Source: Planctomycetota bacterium
GTDB lineage: Bacteria > Planctomycetota > UBA1135 > GCA-002686595
Direction: 5' to 3'
DNA length: 64,000 nt
Assembly: GCA_020853575.1 (NCBI GenBank)
Contig: JADYYP010000016.1
Location: 83,807-147,806 of the forward strand
Below, one piece after another: positions 9,122 to 18,097 of the stretch; the first letter of the stretch is position 1, and each line of letters opens with the position of its first letter. The translations under genes were made by a program, and so were the position numbers. The notes beneath the pieces are model-generated. The model saw nothing but the letters and a program-made list of their open reading frames with translations, was not told the DNA's origin and did no database searches.

Positions 9122-10576
9122 TCAAATGCCTGCGAACTTGCGCAGCGCGTCCTCGTTCTTGCGAATCGCGGCTTCGAGCGCCTTCAAGGGAGCTTTGATG
9201 TCTTTGTCGCTCCGCATGGCGTCCTTGAGTGCGCCGTGTTCCTTGACGACTGGCGCGCACTTGCCGTCGACGACGAAGGCCATGACCAGGCCCAGCTGGT
9301 TGAGCAGCTTCTGCGACTTCGGAACGTCATTGAGCGACAGCTCGGCAGAGAAGATGGCGTCCAGAGCGTCGAGGCCACCCTTGTTGGTGATGTTCTGAAT
9401 CGACCACTCCTTGAGCCAATTGGGGTTGCCACCCGCGCGCACGAACTGGTCGACGATGTAGCGCTCGACGTACACGCACACCCCGTAGCGGAACCAAGTC
9501 GGGAACTGCTTCTCTTTCCACCAATCCTCGGGGGTCAACCCGGGCTTCTGAGCGACAAGTGCGGCCAGCGTCTTGGGGCTCGGATCGAGCGCTTCCATCA
9601 GCGATTGGGCTGCAGCGTGGCGCACGTACATTGGCCCGAAGATCGCCTTGTCGTTCGTGGGATCGAGGAAGCACATCCCACCGCTGGTCATCCCGGCCTG
9701 CAGCGGGATGTTCCAGATCTCCGCCATCGTCGCGCCATGGATCGACGAGAAACCGCGGAGTTCCACGCCGTTGGAGCTCGCGAAGTTGTTGTATTCGTCG
9801 GCGTTCTTGAGAACCAACACGGGCACGACGGCCGTCGGCGCCTTGCCGACCACGCGTGCGAACTGCGCCAGCGCCCGGTCGCACTCCTGTTGAGCGCTGA
9901 TCGCAACCTCGCGCTTGCACGTCGTGTAGAGGAAGAAGTGCTCGTTGGGAATTCGCCAACAGCTTTCGATCGAAGCGTGGAAAGCGTCGGCCTCGGCAAT
10001 GGGCAGCCACTTGTCGCCGCACTTCCAAAGTCCCTTGTCGATATTGGGTGCGTCCGCCGGCGAAACCCACTCCGCGTCTTGGCGCACCCACCCCTCGGTC
10101 AAGCGCTTGTGTTCCTCGGCGTCGACCCAGCGGCCGTCCTCGAGCTTCCTCAGCCCTTTCTTGAGCTTCTCCACGTCGGCCGGGTCGACGATCTCGCCGT
10201 TGTAAACGACCTTGCCCGACTTCTTGGCCTCGTCCTCGAGCTTCTTCTGCTTGTACTCGTCCACCTTCTTTTGGTTGGGGAACCACTTCCCCTCGAACTC
10301 GATCTCCCCGAGAAGCTCGTGCGCCTTCTTGTCACTGTCGTCGACCTTGAGGATCTTGCGCAGGACGGTGCGCCCGTCCTTCTCGAGTCCGTGGGCATCA
10401 CACCAGTCGTAGACTTTCCAGAGCTTCTGGACGTTGCCCTCCGCCTCGGCCAGCTTCTTCTCGAACTCGGCCTTCTTGTCGTCCTGGGAGGTGATGCTCG
10501 CAGTCAGCGGAACCGGAGCCGCGGCAATGGACCAAGGCAGGCAGGCGAGGATCGCGAGAGGGACGCAGTGGCGCAT
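9122..10576 (-). CDS. Exported protein with tandem tryptophan repeats, unknown function
   Basis: A 484-residue protein with a signal peptide (MRHCVPLAILACLPWSIAAA). Residues 32-95 are charged and helical. Residues 95-200 contain a repeat: GKWFP (96), GEIVDPAD (127), GRWVDAEE (148), AEWVSPAD (168) and DKWLPIAE (188), the last three spaced exactly 20 residues apart. The C-terminal 280 residues contain WRIPNEHFFLYT, LVLKNADEYNNFA and GVCVYVERYIVDQF, somewhat like a protein carrying a remnant of a peptidase-like domain, but I see no HExxH. The ATG at 10576 is chosen because it opens a signal peptide. Function unknown. Confidence 0.75.
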   Translation of the reverse strand: MRHCVPLAILACLPWSIAAAPVPLTASITSQDDKKAEFEKKLAEAEGNVQKLWKVYDWCDAHGLEKDGRTVLRKILKVDDSDKKAHELLGEIEFEGKWFPNQKKVDEYKQKKLEDEAKKSGKVVYNGEIVDPADVEKLKKGLRKLEDGRWVDAEEHKRLTEGWVRQDAEWVSPADAPNIDKGLWKCGDKWLPIAEADAFHASIESCWRIPNEHFFLYTTCKREVAISAQQECDRALAQFARVVGKAPTAVVPVLVLKNADEYNNFASSNGVELRGFSSIHGATMAEIWNIPLQAGMTSGGMCFLDPTNDKAIFGPMYVRHAAAQSLMEALDPSPKTLAALVAQKPGLTPEDWWKEKQFPTWFRYGVCVYVERYIVDQFVRAGGNPNWLKEWSIQNITNKGGLDALDAIFSAELSLNDVPKSQKLLNQLGLVMAFVVDGKCAPVVKEHGALKDAMRSDKDIKAPLKALEAAIRKNEDALRKFAGI

Positions 10577-10724
10577 GGCGGCGAAAAGGGGGCTGATGAA
10601 GTCCTGGTTCAGGTCGGCGGCGCACGCCGGGCCGACCGGAGGAAGCCTGGTCGACCCGTCAGCGTAGCAAGGTAGGCGGGCGGCGAGAGTATCTCCTCGG
10701 TACGCGCGGGCACACCGCGTCCGG

Positions 10725-10752
10725 TTGTGGCCCCCACTGAACTTCCTATACT
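10725..10752 (+). promoter_or_regulatory. Candidate sigma-70 promoter for the cyclophilin gene
   Basis: TTGTGG (10725-10730) and TATACT (10747-10752) are separated by 16 bases, 88 bases before the ATG of the PPIase. The -10 is five of six to consensus, in otherwise GC-rich DNA. It is a pattern match only; the divergent gene ends its start region at 10576, so this space is free for control. Confidence 0.45.
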
Positions 10753-10839
10753 GCGGGGCCGTTCGACTGGACCGACGGCCTCTGTTCCGGGCTGGCCCTT
10801 CCGCGAAGTCGTTCGTCGAACCCAGACTCAAAGCAACCC

Positions 10840-11865
10840 ATGGCTACGCCTACGCACAAGAGTGCGACTGCAGTGACCCTCGCTCCGCTCGCAGAGCGGT
10901 CCCCCTTCGAGCGCTTCGTCCAGAAGTACTGGATCCACGGCGCGGTTCTATTCGCGCTCGTTTCGGGTTGGATCCTGTTCTCCCACCAGCAGAAGGAGAA
11001 GCAGCGGCGGGCGCGCGACGAGAGTTGGAACAAGGTCTCGGAGCGCACCGTGCCCGACGCCGCCTCGCGCTTGCCCGGCGCCGATGCGGCGGTCTTCGAG
11101 TCGCTTTCGAGCGAGCTCTCGTCCACCGACGCCGGTCCCTGGATGTTGTGGCTGCAGGCTCGAGCCCTGGCATCGCACCGGGACTACGCGGCCGCTGATG
11201 GGATTCTCGCCGAGATCAAGACCAAGCACCCCACCCACTTCCTGTGCAGCACCACTTGGACGGTCGGTGGCAAGGCCACCTCGATGGTGGACGCGTGGCG
11301 CGCCAGTCTCTCGGCCCGAGCGGAGTTTGAAAAGCAGTACCCGGGGATCTTCGCCAATCCGCCCGCGGCGGTAGACGCGCCTCGAGTTCGGATCAAGACG
11401 GATCTGGGTGACATCGTGGTGGCGCTGTTCCCCGATCGTGCGCCAAGGCACGTCGAGAACTTCCTGGACGCCGTTTCAAGCGGGTATTATATTGGCGTCA
11501 AGTTCCACCATATTGACCCCCTAGTTGGAGTCGACGGGGGCGATCCGAACTCGAAGGACGCAGCCCAGGTCGCCAGTTGGGGCCAGGGCGGCGCAGATCG
11601 GACTCTGCCCAAGATCGACTCTGGTCTGTTTCACTTCGCTGGGTCGTTGTCCGCCGCTGAAGGTGCGCTTCCGGCGGAGAGCCTCGGTAGTCGCTTCACG
11701 CTCCTGACGGAAGACCACCATGAGTGGGATGACACCCGCGTCGTATTCGGGGTCGTCGAGCAGGGACTAGACGTCGTTCGAGCGATCGCCGCAGCCGCAC
11801 AGTCCCAGGATGCCCCAGGCCGCCCGGCCTCTCCCGTCGGAATCGTGGCGATTTCGCGCGAGTAG
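10840..11865 (+). CDS. Membrane-anchored cyclophilin-type peptidyl-prolyl isomerase
   Basis: 341 residues. After a short cytoplasmic tail there is one membrane helix (about residues 33-49, IHGAVLFALVSGWILF), then a helical linker, then a cyclophilin domain from about residue 182 to the end. That domain opens VRIKTDLGDIVVALFPDRAPRHVENFL, the standard start, and ends with DTRVVFGVVEQGLDVV. The catalytic Arg-Phe pair usually found after the opening is altered (YYIGVKFHHIDP in place of YxGxxFHRV), so activity may be reduced. It probably assists folding of exported proteins. It is convergent with parB. Confidence 0.85.
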   Translation: MATPTHKSATAVTLAPLAERSPFERFVQKYWIHGAVLFALVSGWILFSHQQKEKQRRARDESWNKVSERTVPDAASRLPGADAAVFESLSSELSSTDAGPWMLWLQARALASHRDYAAADGILAEIKTKHPTHFLCSTTWTVGGKATSMVDAWRASLSARAEFEKQYPGIFANPPAAVDAPRVRIKTDLGDIVVALFPDRAPRHVENFLDAVSSGYYIGVKFHHIDPLVGVDGGDPNSKDAAQVASWGQGGADRTLPKIDSGLFHFAGSLSAAEGALPAESLGSRFTLLTEDHHEWDDTRVVFGVVEQGLDVVRAIAAAAQSQDAPGRPASPVGIVAISRE

Positions 11866-11893
11866 TTTGCGGCACCGTCGGGTGAGGCGCGCG

Positions 11894-12751
11894 CTACCGA
11901 ACCTCTGGCAACGGGGCGAGCGAGTCCAAGATTCGATTGAGCTGCTGCTTGTCTGAAAACTCGATCTGGATCTTGCCGCGAAACTGTTCATCGCACTCGA
12001 TCCCCACTCGGGCACCCAGCGCATCCTGGACGCGGCGCTCGGCCTGTGCCATCCATGCCGCACGCCCCGCGGGCGTCTGAGTTTGCTCGACGGTCGGGCG
12101 CTGCGCCCGTTCGCGCACGATTCGCTCTACCTCCCGAACGGAGAGGTCGAGCCGCGCACACTTCTCCATCAACTGCTCGATCTCTTCGTGGCTCGGCAGG
12201 CCCAACAATGCACGGGCATGCCCCATCGATATCAAACCTCTCCCAACCGCATCCTGCGCTTTTGAGGGAAGCTCGAGCAAGCGCAGGTGGTTGGCGACGG
12301 TCGCACGTTTCAGTCCGACCTTGACCGCAACTGCCTCCTGAGTGATGCCCAGCGCCTGCATCAACGCGTGGAATCCCCGGGCCCGCTCAATCGGATCCAG
12401 GTCGCGTCGTTGGACGTTCTCGACCAGCGCCAGTTCGAGCATCTCGCTGTCTTCGACGACCTCGCGCACGATGGCCGGAATTCTCTCCAGCCCGGCGAGC
12501 CGCGAAGCACGCCAGCGGCGTTCGCCCGAAACGAGCTGATAACGACCCTCCAATTTCCTCACAACGATCGGCTGGAGCACGCCGTGAGCCGCAATGCTAT
12601 CGCGCAGCTCTTCGAGCCCCGAGGGGTCCATGCTCTTCCGTGGTTGAAACGGATTCGGCTCGATGGCGGTGAGCTCTAGCTCAAGGGCGCCTGCGCCTGC
12701 GGTGTCGGTGCCTAGGAGCGAACCGAGACCCTTGCCCAATCGACGTTCCAT
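11894..12751 (-). CDS. parB: Chromosome-partitioning protein ParB
   Basis: 285 residues with the full ParB layout. An N-terminal RRLGKGLGSLLG contacts ParA, and the CTPase/spreading box has NPFQPRK and GERRWRASRLAGL (GERRxRA motif). ENVQRRDLDPIERARGF follows, then a helix-turn-helix (ITQEAVAVKVGLKRATVANHLRLLELP), and a C-terminal dimerisation domain ending FSDKQQLNRILDSL. The ATG at 12751 is preceded by AAGGAG. ParB loads at parS and spreads along DNA to organise the origin with ParA and SMC. Its own parS lies 17 bases upstream of the start, so it may repress itself. parA is not adjacent; it is 8.6 kb away on the other strand. Confidence 0.96.
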   Translation of the reverse strand: MERRLGKGLGSLLGTDTAGAGALELELTAIEPNPFQPRKSMDPSGLEELRDSIAAHGVLQPIVVRKLEGRYQLVSGERRWRASRLAGLERIPAIVREVVEDSEMLELALVENVQRRDLDPIERARGFHALMQALGITQEAVAVKVGLKRATVANHLRLLELPSKAQDAVGRGLISMGHARALLGLPSHEEIEQLMEKCARLDLSVREVERIVRERAQRPTVEQTQTPAGRAAWMAQAERRVQDALGARVGIECDEQFRGKIQIEFSDKQQLNRILDSLAPLPEVR

Positions 12752-12767
12752 GCTGGCTCCTTGTCTT

Positions 12768-12783
12768 TGTTCCACGTGGAACA
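12768..12783. promoter_or_regulatory. parS centromere-like site
   Basis: The 16-mer TGTTCCACGTGGAACA is a perfect palindrome and differs from the bacterial parS consensus (TGTTTCACGTGAAACA) only by a symmetric pair of changes. It lies immediately upstream of parB and about 12.4 kb from dnaA. ParB is known to bind such sites and to load as a CTP-dependent clamp. This is the only copy I noticed in the window; other copies elsewhere in the genome are likely. Confidence 0.88.
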
Positions 12784-12934
12784 CTTCTCTGTCTTCCACA
12801 ACATATCGTGGAAGGAGAGCGGATGAACACAACGATCCCGCTGATCGGCCCGGAGTTCAAGAAGACCGTCGGATCATCCCCGAAGTTGCGCCTGAAACGA
12901 GGAATGTCGCGCTGTTCTTCGCTAGATAGGGGAC

Positions 12935-13471
12935 ATGGGACAGTTCGCGCGGCTCCGTACACCCCGAGGTTCCACCGCGTTGGTTGCAGCAGCCGTAGCC
13001 TCGGGATGGCTGCTCCCGGGGTCCACGGGTCGATCGATGATCTTGGAGCTGACTGCGCTGTCGATCGTGCTGTCGTTCGACTCCAACCGCTGGTGGAGCG
13101 ACCGCCTGCCCCGGATGTGGCGCCGTGGCGCAGCGCTAGGAGCGCTCGGCGTCGCCGCCGCCCTCAGCTGTGTGGAGCATCTGGCCTGGCCCCGTGCGGC
13201 TGCCGTAGCGTTCGTTCTCGCGTGCTTGGCCCTGGTGGAGGGCGGCGCCGGACGTGCGGTCTCCGCACAAGCGCTGCTCATCGGATTCTGGGTCGTTCCG
13301 GCGCTTCTCCATGGCCTGGTAGGCAAGTATGTCGGCTCAGCGAGTCCGCCTGGGAGCTTGAGCCTCGGGCTCGGGCCCGTCGAAATGAGCTCCGGGTTGG
13401 CTCCATGGAGCATCGGGGTGGCGGCCGTTGCGGCCGCGTTCCTTGTGCTCTTTCCGCGTCGCGCAGCATGA
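12935..13471 (+). CDS. Small multi-pass membrane protein, unknown
   Basis: 178 residues with about five or six hydrophobic segments (for example ALVAAAVASGWLL, ALGALGVAAALSCV, AAAVAFVLACLALV, LLIGFWVVPALLHGLVG, WSIGVAAVAAAFLVLF). I do not recognise a family. The layout and length resemble CPBP-type or rhomboid-like fragments, but no HEXXH, EE..R or catalytic Ser is visible. Its stop overlaps the ATG of the metallophosphatase by four bases (ATGA), so the two are almost certainly co-translated. An ATG at 12823 with a good ribosome site lies upstream but opens a non-convincing frame. Confidence 0.65.
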   Translation: MGQFARLRTPRGSTALVAAAVASGWLLPGSTGRSMILELTALSIVLSFDSNRWWSDRLPRMWRRGAALGALGVAAALSCVEHLAWPRAAAVAFVLACLALVEGGAGRAVSAQALLIGFWVVPALLHGLVGKYVGSASPPGSLSLGLGPVEMSSGLAPWSIGVAAVAAAFLVLFPRRAA

Positions 13472-14202
13472 AGTACGGCATCCTCGGTGACATCCACGGC
13501 AACCTCTCGGCCCTCCAGTCCGTGATGGAGTGCCTGCGTCGCGACGGAGTGGATCGAATCCTCTCGGTCGGTGACGTGGTGGGATACGGCGCCGCGCCGA
13601 CCGAGTGCATCAAGATCCTCCGCGATGCCGAGGTTTCCGTCGTTCTCGGCAACCATGACGCTGCTGCGATCGATCGCCTCGACATGCTGTACTTCAATGC
13701 GTACGCGAAGCAGGCGGTGCTCTGGACTCAGACTCGTCTGTCGCGCGCCGATCGAGAGTGGCTCGGCAGGCTCCCGTACGCACGGCATCTCGAGCACTGC
13801 TCCGTGGCCCACGGAACGCTCTTCCGACCGGAGCTGTTCGACTACATCCAAACTCCCGAGGATGCGGACCCGTCCTTGGACGTGATGCCGCTCCCGATTT
13901 GCTTCGTGGGGCACAGCCATGTCCCCGTCACGCTTCTGAGATTGCGAGACGACCCGACCCGCACCGCATACACGGTCGAGAGCGAAGTGGACCTGGCGGA
14001 CGTCGAGCGCGCCCTGGTGAACGTGGGGAGCGTGGGCCAGCCCAGGGACGAGGATCCTAGAACGGCGTATGCCACCTATGACGCGGAGGTCGGTCGCGTC
14101 GCGATTCATCGCATTCCGTACGACATCGAGCGCGAAGCCCACCGCATTCGAGCGGCTGGCCTACCTCCGATGCTCGCCGACCGGCTCTTCCTCGGCGTCT
14201 GA
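13468..14202 (+). CDS. Calcineurin-like metallophosphoesterase (YfcE/MJ0936-like)
   Basis: A 244-residue protein. The first motif is GILGDIHGNLSAL (D8, H10), then GDVVGYGAAPTECI (second Asp), LGNHDAAAID (Asn-His), SVAHGTL and VGHSHVPV (the two metal-binding His blocks), all in the order of dimetal phosphoesterases. The family hydrolyses phosphodiesters or phosphoproteins; the substrate is unknown. It overlaps the preceding membrane protein by four bases, which suggests a membrane-linked role for the pair. The gene is followed by 242 bases without a gene before the convergent HPr-domain gene. Confidence 0.9.
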   Translation: MKYGILGDIHGNLSALQSVMECLRRDGVDRILSVGDVVGYGAAPTECIKILRDAEVSVVLGNHDAAAIDRLDMLYFNAYAKQAVLWTQTRLSRADREWLGRLPYARHLEHCSVAHGTLFRPELFDYIQTPEDADPSLDVMPLPICFVGHSHVPVTLLRLRDDPTRTAYTVESEVDLADVERALVNVGSVGQPRDEDPRTAYATYDAEVGRVAIHRIPYDIEREAHRIRAAGLPPMLADRLFLGV

Positions 14203-14444
14203 GCCTCTCATACCGAGGGCCCTCGCGCCTCGCGCGTCAGCATCGGCGACAACCAACAGGAACTTCGGCCGGGTTGACGCGCTGACGCCGTGCTCTTCGC
14301 TGAAAGCTCAGCGTCGGGTTGCGGGCGCTAGCTCGCGCTCGGAGCTCGCGAGAACTGGCGATACGAACTCCCAGTGCTGAGCGTGCACTCACCTGGTTGG
14401 CCCAAGACGTCGAGGCCGTGGCTTTCCCAGGGCCTCCGACAACC

Positions 14445-15761
14445 TTAGCTGGAACGCAGGTAGTGAAGCGCGTCCGGCAAGTTCTCGAGACCGTCCTCGC
14501 CGAGACTGCTCTCGAACAGCGCTGCAATGTCGCGCAGCGGATGGATGTCACCACGAAAGACGTAGCTGCGGGCATCTGGGTTGGAGCCTACCGCCACCAA
14601 CAGCTCGAGAATCGACCCGGCGTTGCAGCGGTGTCCCGCAACCTCCATGTCGACCGGCGTCCCGTAGCGTCCGACGATGTTCACGATCAGCGCGGCGGGG
14701 CGAGCATGGAGACGCAAGTTGTCGGGCAACTCGACGCGCAACTCCTGGAGGTTGATGTAGGCGGTGAGTAGCTCCTCCGCAGTGGCGCGACCGCGCTGGA
14801 GAAGCTCGTTGGCCCAGAACAGCAGCTCGTTGAGGATAAGGTCCTCCGCGTCAGCTCGTGATACCAGCTTGGCGATGCACTCCGCCGCCGCGCCGCCGGT
14901 GCGCGCGTCGAGCTCGTAGCGTTCGACGAAGTGGCTCAGAAACGTCACGGACTCGAGCAGATGAAGCGCCGCTGACAGGTGCCCACGCAGCCGGGGAAGG
15001 CGCTCGTCCCGGCCCTCCGTCACAGTGTTCTTGATGTAGGTGTCGTACATCGACTGGAGGTTGTGCACCGTGGCCTCGTAGACACGAGCCTGTTCCTCCT
15101 TGCAGGTCGCACGCAAGCGCGTGTGACGCGTTTGCGGGTCTGTGATGCGCTGCACACCGATGGCTTCGAACATGCCGCAGGAAGCGAGGTACTTCGACGC
15201 AACCTCTGCGATCCGCAACGACTCGTCGGTGATCTCCTCTTGTCCGACGTTCCGCGGCAGCCGCAGTCGGGTACGAACGGGCGCTAAGCCCTCATCGGGC
15301 AGGCGCTTGTCGAGCCAGGTCAAACCCAATCGCTCGAGCTCACTGCGCTGGCTCTGAAAGAGCCGCGCGAGCCAGGTGGCGAGTCGACGCTTCGTCGATA
15401 CGAAGGACGCGTTGACCAGCGCGACGTCTGACGTCCCGAGCACAGCCGGCAATCCGTAGCTCTCCAGCCGACTCTCGAGATGGGTGATGCTGACCCCGAC
15501 CAACGCCAGCCAGCGCACGGAGGCCGCTAGCTCTCGAACGAGGCTGAAGCTCCGATTGAACTTCGCTCCATGGTCATCGAGAAACGACTCGAGCGTGTGA
15601 GCTTCCGAAGCGAGCTGCTGGAAGTGACGCTTCGACCACCGATCCTCCGGGCGGTCCGAGAGCGCATTGCAGATGGCGATGAACGACCCGGAGTGCTCTT
15701 GGAGCAACTCGACGAAGGCTGCCTCGGGGATGGTCTCTTCGAGAGGGCGCTCGGGTGCCAC
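14445..15761 (-). CDS. Long helical protein with C-terminal HPr (PTS phosphocarrier) domain
   Basis: 438 residues. The C-terminal 88 residues are an HPr domain: LHARPAAL carries the phosphorylatable His (H352) and the following Arg, and GSILELLVAVG corresponds to the regulatory-serine helix (S383). The first ~345 residues are mostly helical with no recognised domain, and contain no PTS enzyme I or IIA motif. A GTG at 15761 is used because further upstream the frame would run into the divergent sigma-factor gene. An HPr domain appended to a large helical region suggests a phosphorylation-controlled regulator rather than a sugar-uptake carrier, which is inference. Divergent from the sigma factor, 134 bases apart. 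Confidence 0.72.
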   Translation of the reverse strand: MAPERPLEETIPEAAFVELLQEHSGSFIAICNALSDRPEDRWSKRHFQQLASEAHTLESFLDDHGAKFNRSFSLVRELAASVRWLALVGVSITHLESRLESYGLPAVLGTSDVALVNASFVSTKRRLATWLARLFQSQRSELERLGLTWLDKRLPDEGLAPVRTRLRLPRNVGQEEITDESLRIAEVASKYLASCGMFEAIGVQRITDPQTRHTRLRATCKEEQARVYEATVHNLQSMYDTYIKNTVTEGRDERLPRLRGHLSAALHLLESVTFLSHFVERYELDARTGGAAAECIAKLVSRADAEDLILNELLFWANELLQRGRATAEELLTAYINLQELRVELPDNLRLHARPAALIVNIVGRYGTPVDMEVAGHRCNAGSILELLVAVGSNPDARSYVFRGDIHPLRDIAALFESSLGEDGLENLPDALHYLRSS

Positions 15762-15895
15762 TGGGTAGTTTCGTTTGCGAGAGGACGTCGGGAAGAGTAG
15801 CAGACTTCTTGGCTCGAAACAGCGTCGCGACCCAGCGCTCCGGGGATCCGGGGCAATCCACCGCCCGCGCTCAAGAACGAGGGTGACCAACGACG

Positions 15896-16756
15896 ATGGG
15901 AACGCCGCTCGGGAACCCACCCAGCCTCACCCAGGAGCCCGCCATTTCTGCCGAACGCTGTCTGGAGACCTATCTCCTCGAGATCAACGAAACACCCCTC
16001 TTGACGGCGGAGCAAGAGCGGGAGTTGGCACGTCGGATTCAGCGTGGTGATGCGCAGGCCCGTGAGCACATGATCCGTGCAAATCTGCGCCTGGTGGTCT
16101 CGATCGCCAAGATCTACGCGGAACGCGGGCTCTCCCTCCAAGACCTGATCGCGGAGGGCAACATCGGCCTGGTGAAAGCCGTCGAGAAGTTCGACCCCGA
16201 CGCCGGATGCCGGTTCAGCACATACGCCACGTGGTGGATCAAGCAGTCCATCCGCCGAGCGCTCGTCAACACCGTCAAATCCGTGCGCGTGCCGAGCTAC
16301 ATGGCCGAGATGATCTCCAAGTGGCGCGTCGTGAGTCACGAGCTCACTTTCTCGCTCGGTCGCGCGCCGACTGTGGAGGAAGTGGCACTTGAGCTGGGCA
16401 TCCCCGAGGAGAGCTGGCCGCTCCTGAAGCGCACGATCCAGTCCTCGAGCTTGGGCGCGCAGGTCTCCCTGGACCGCTTGACGATGCACCAGGAAACCGT
16501 AGAGGACATCAACTCGAAGAGTCCGGACGAGCATCTACTCGATGAGGATCTCCTGCGTAGGCTCGACGGTCTGCTGCAAGTCATCGACGAGCGGGAGGCG
16601 ACGATTCTGCGCCTGCGTTACGGTCTAGGTGACGATGCCGCGGAGCCGCTGACGCTCAAGGAGATCGGCAAGATCGTCGGTCTCACCCGTGAACGCGTGA
16701 GACAGATCGAGCGAGATGCCCTCCGCAAGCTCTACAATGTCATGGGCGGTGAATGA
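15896..16756 (+). CDS. RpoD-family sigma-70 factor without region 1.1
   Basis: 286 residues. Region 1.2 begins TYLLEINETPLLTAEQERELARR; region 2 is LRLVVSIAKIYAERGLSLQDLIAEGNIGLVKAVEKFD with the promoter-melting stretch FSTYATWWIKQSIRRAL; region 3 follows, and region 4 is the helix-turn-helix LKEIGKIVGLTRERVRQIE. Length and lack of region 1.1 fit a group 2 (RpoD-like, SigA-type) factor; it could also be the principal factor of a lineage with short RpoD. It is directly followed, three bases after its stop, by hemW. It is divergent from the HPr-domain protein. Confidence 0.92.
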   Translation: MGTPLGNPPSLTQEPAISAERCLETYLLEINETPLLTAEQERELARRIQRGDAQAREHMIRANLRLVVSIAKIYAERGLSLQDLIAEGNIGLVKAVEKFDPDAGCRFSTYATWWIKQSIRRALVNTVKSVRVPSYMAEMISKWRVVSHELTFSLGRAPTVEEVALELGIPEESWPLLKRTIQSSSLGAQVSLDRLTMHQETVEDINSKSPDEHLLDEDLLRRLDGLLQVIDEREATILRLRYGLGDDAAEPLTLKEIGKIVGLTRERVRQIERDALRKLYNVMGGE

Positions 16757-16759
16757 CGG

Positions 16760-18001
16760 ATGACCACGCGCACGACTCAGCGGGATGACGAACTCTCGCT
16801 GAGCGCGCCGCGAGGGACTCCGCTCTACGTGCACCTGCCATTCTGCGAGGCGAAGTGCCACTACTGCGACTTCTACTCGGTACCGGCCGAAGGGCAGAAC
16901 GTCGCCGGCACGCTGGACGCTATCGAGCATGAGATCCGAGAGCGGGCGCCAGAGCATCCTCGGACGGTTTTCGTCGGCGGCGGCACGCCGAGTCTGCTCG
17001 GGATCGACCAGCTGAAGCGGCTGTTTGGGACGCTCGAGCGGCGCAGCGGCTTCTCGAGCTCCGCGCGCGAAGTGACGGTCGAGTGCAATCCCGAGAGCTT
17101 GAACGCGGAGAAGGTCCGTTGCCTCGCGGACTTGGGGGTGACGCGGCTCTCGATCGGGTTCCAAAGCCTGCGCGCAGAGACCTTGGAGCTATTCGGCCGG
17201 GTGCACTCGGTGGCACAGAGCTTCCGAGCCTATGAAGCGGCTCGGTCGGTTGGCCACCTGCAGGTCAATCTCGACCTGATCTACGCCATCCCAGGCCAGG
17301 CTCTTTCCGATTGGCAAGCGGACCTCGAGCGCATACTGGCGCTGGGCCCTGACCACCTCTCCGCGTACAACCTCACCTTCGAGGAGGACACGCTCTTCCG
17401 GCGCTGGCTGGAACAGGGTCGGGTGCGGGCCTTGAACGACGAGGCTGAGCTCGAGTTCTTTCAGTGGACCCGAGCGCGGCTCAGGCGCGCCGGACTCCCC
17501 GCGTACGAGGTGTCTAATTTCGCATCAAATGGTCTCTTTTGCGCCCATAACGTCAACTACTGGCACAACGGTGAGTACCTCGGAGTGGGCCCCTCGGCGG
17601 TCAGCAAGATCCGCGGGCGTCGCTTCGGCAATCTGAAGCCGTTGGGGGAGTATCGACGGCGCATGGCGGAGGGCAGCAGCGCGGAGGCCTGGCATGAAGC
17701 GCCAGGGCCGTGGGCTCGCTTGGGTGAAACCTGGTGGCTCGGCTTGCGGCTGTCGGAAGGCCTGCGAGCGGACGAGGCCTGGACGCGCGCGGGCATTCCG
17801 GACTGGTCGGACGCGGCTGATCCAGCCTTGGAAATCGCGCGCCGCATGGGCGACGGCGGGTGGCTGGAATGCACCGAGGGAACCTGGCGCTTGACCGATC
17901 GCGGTTGGCCGCTCGCCGACGCCGTGGCGCGCGAGTTCTTGAGGCTCAAGGACCACGTGCCAAGCGCCGCGCCGAAGGCTCTCCCGCGTGGCTTGAGTTG
18001 A
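16760..18001 (+). CDS. hemW: Heme chaperone HemW (radical SAM)
   Basis: 413 residues. The radical SAM cluster is C29-x3-C33-x2-C36 in PFCEAKCHYCDFYS; VFVGGGTPSLL, VECNPES and IGFQSL follow in the HemN/HemW order. The HNxxYW motif (HNVNYWHNGEYLG, near residues 260-275) is the mark of HemW as opposed to HemN oxidase. HemW carries heme to respiratory enzymes and does not decarboxylate coproporphyrinogen. It starts three bases after the sigma-factor stop, so it is probably in that transcript. Its N-terminal 18 residues are extra and disordered. Confidence 0.92.
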   Translation: MTTRTTQRDDELSLSAPRGTPLYVHLPFCEAKCHYCDFYSVPAEGQNVAGTLDAIEHEIRERAPEHPRTVFVGGGTPSLLGIDQLKRLFGTLERRSGFSSSAREVTVECNPESLNAEKVRCLADLGVTRLSIGFQSLRAETLELFGRVHSVAQSFRAYEAARSVGHLQVNLDLIYAIPGQALSDWQADLERILALGPDHLSAYNLTFEEDTLFRRWLEQGRVRALNDEAELEFFQWTRARLRRAGLPAYEVSNFASNGLFCAHNVNYWHNGEYLGVGPSAVSKIRGRRFGNLKPLGEYRRRMAEGSSAEAWHEAPGPWARLGETWWLGLRLSEGLRADEAWTRAGIPDWSDAADPALEIARRMGDGGWLECTEGTWRLTDRGWPLADAVAREFLRLKDHVPSAAPKALPRGLS

Positions 18002-18097
18002 AATGCACGGCGCAGCGAGCCCAGGCGGGCGCGGGCACGAGCGTCGGACCCGTCGAGGCGCACCCTCGCGGGACGCTACGATCCGTGGTCGTCGCCC

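Noticed and set aside
12808..13467. Upstream extension of the metallophosphatase, with a good ribosome site before ATG 12823
   Set aside because: The extra residues look non-coding and would overlap the membrane-protein gene throughout; the phosphatase is complete from ATG 13468.
14333..14353. Hairpin CTCGCG...CGCGAG between the phosphatase and HPr genes
   Set aside because: No T tract, and such stems are common by chance in this GC-rich DNA.
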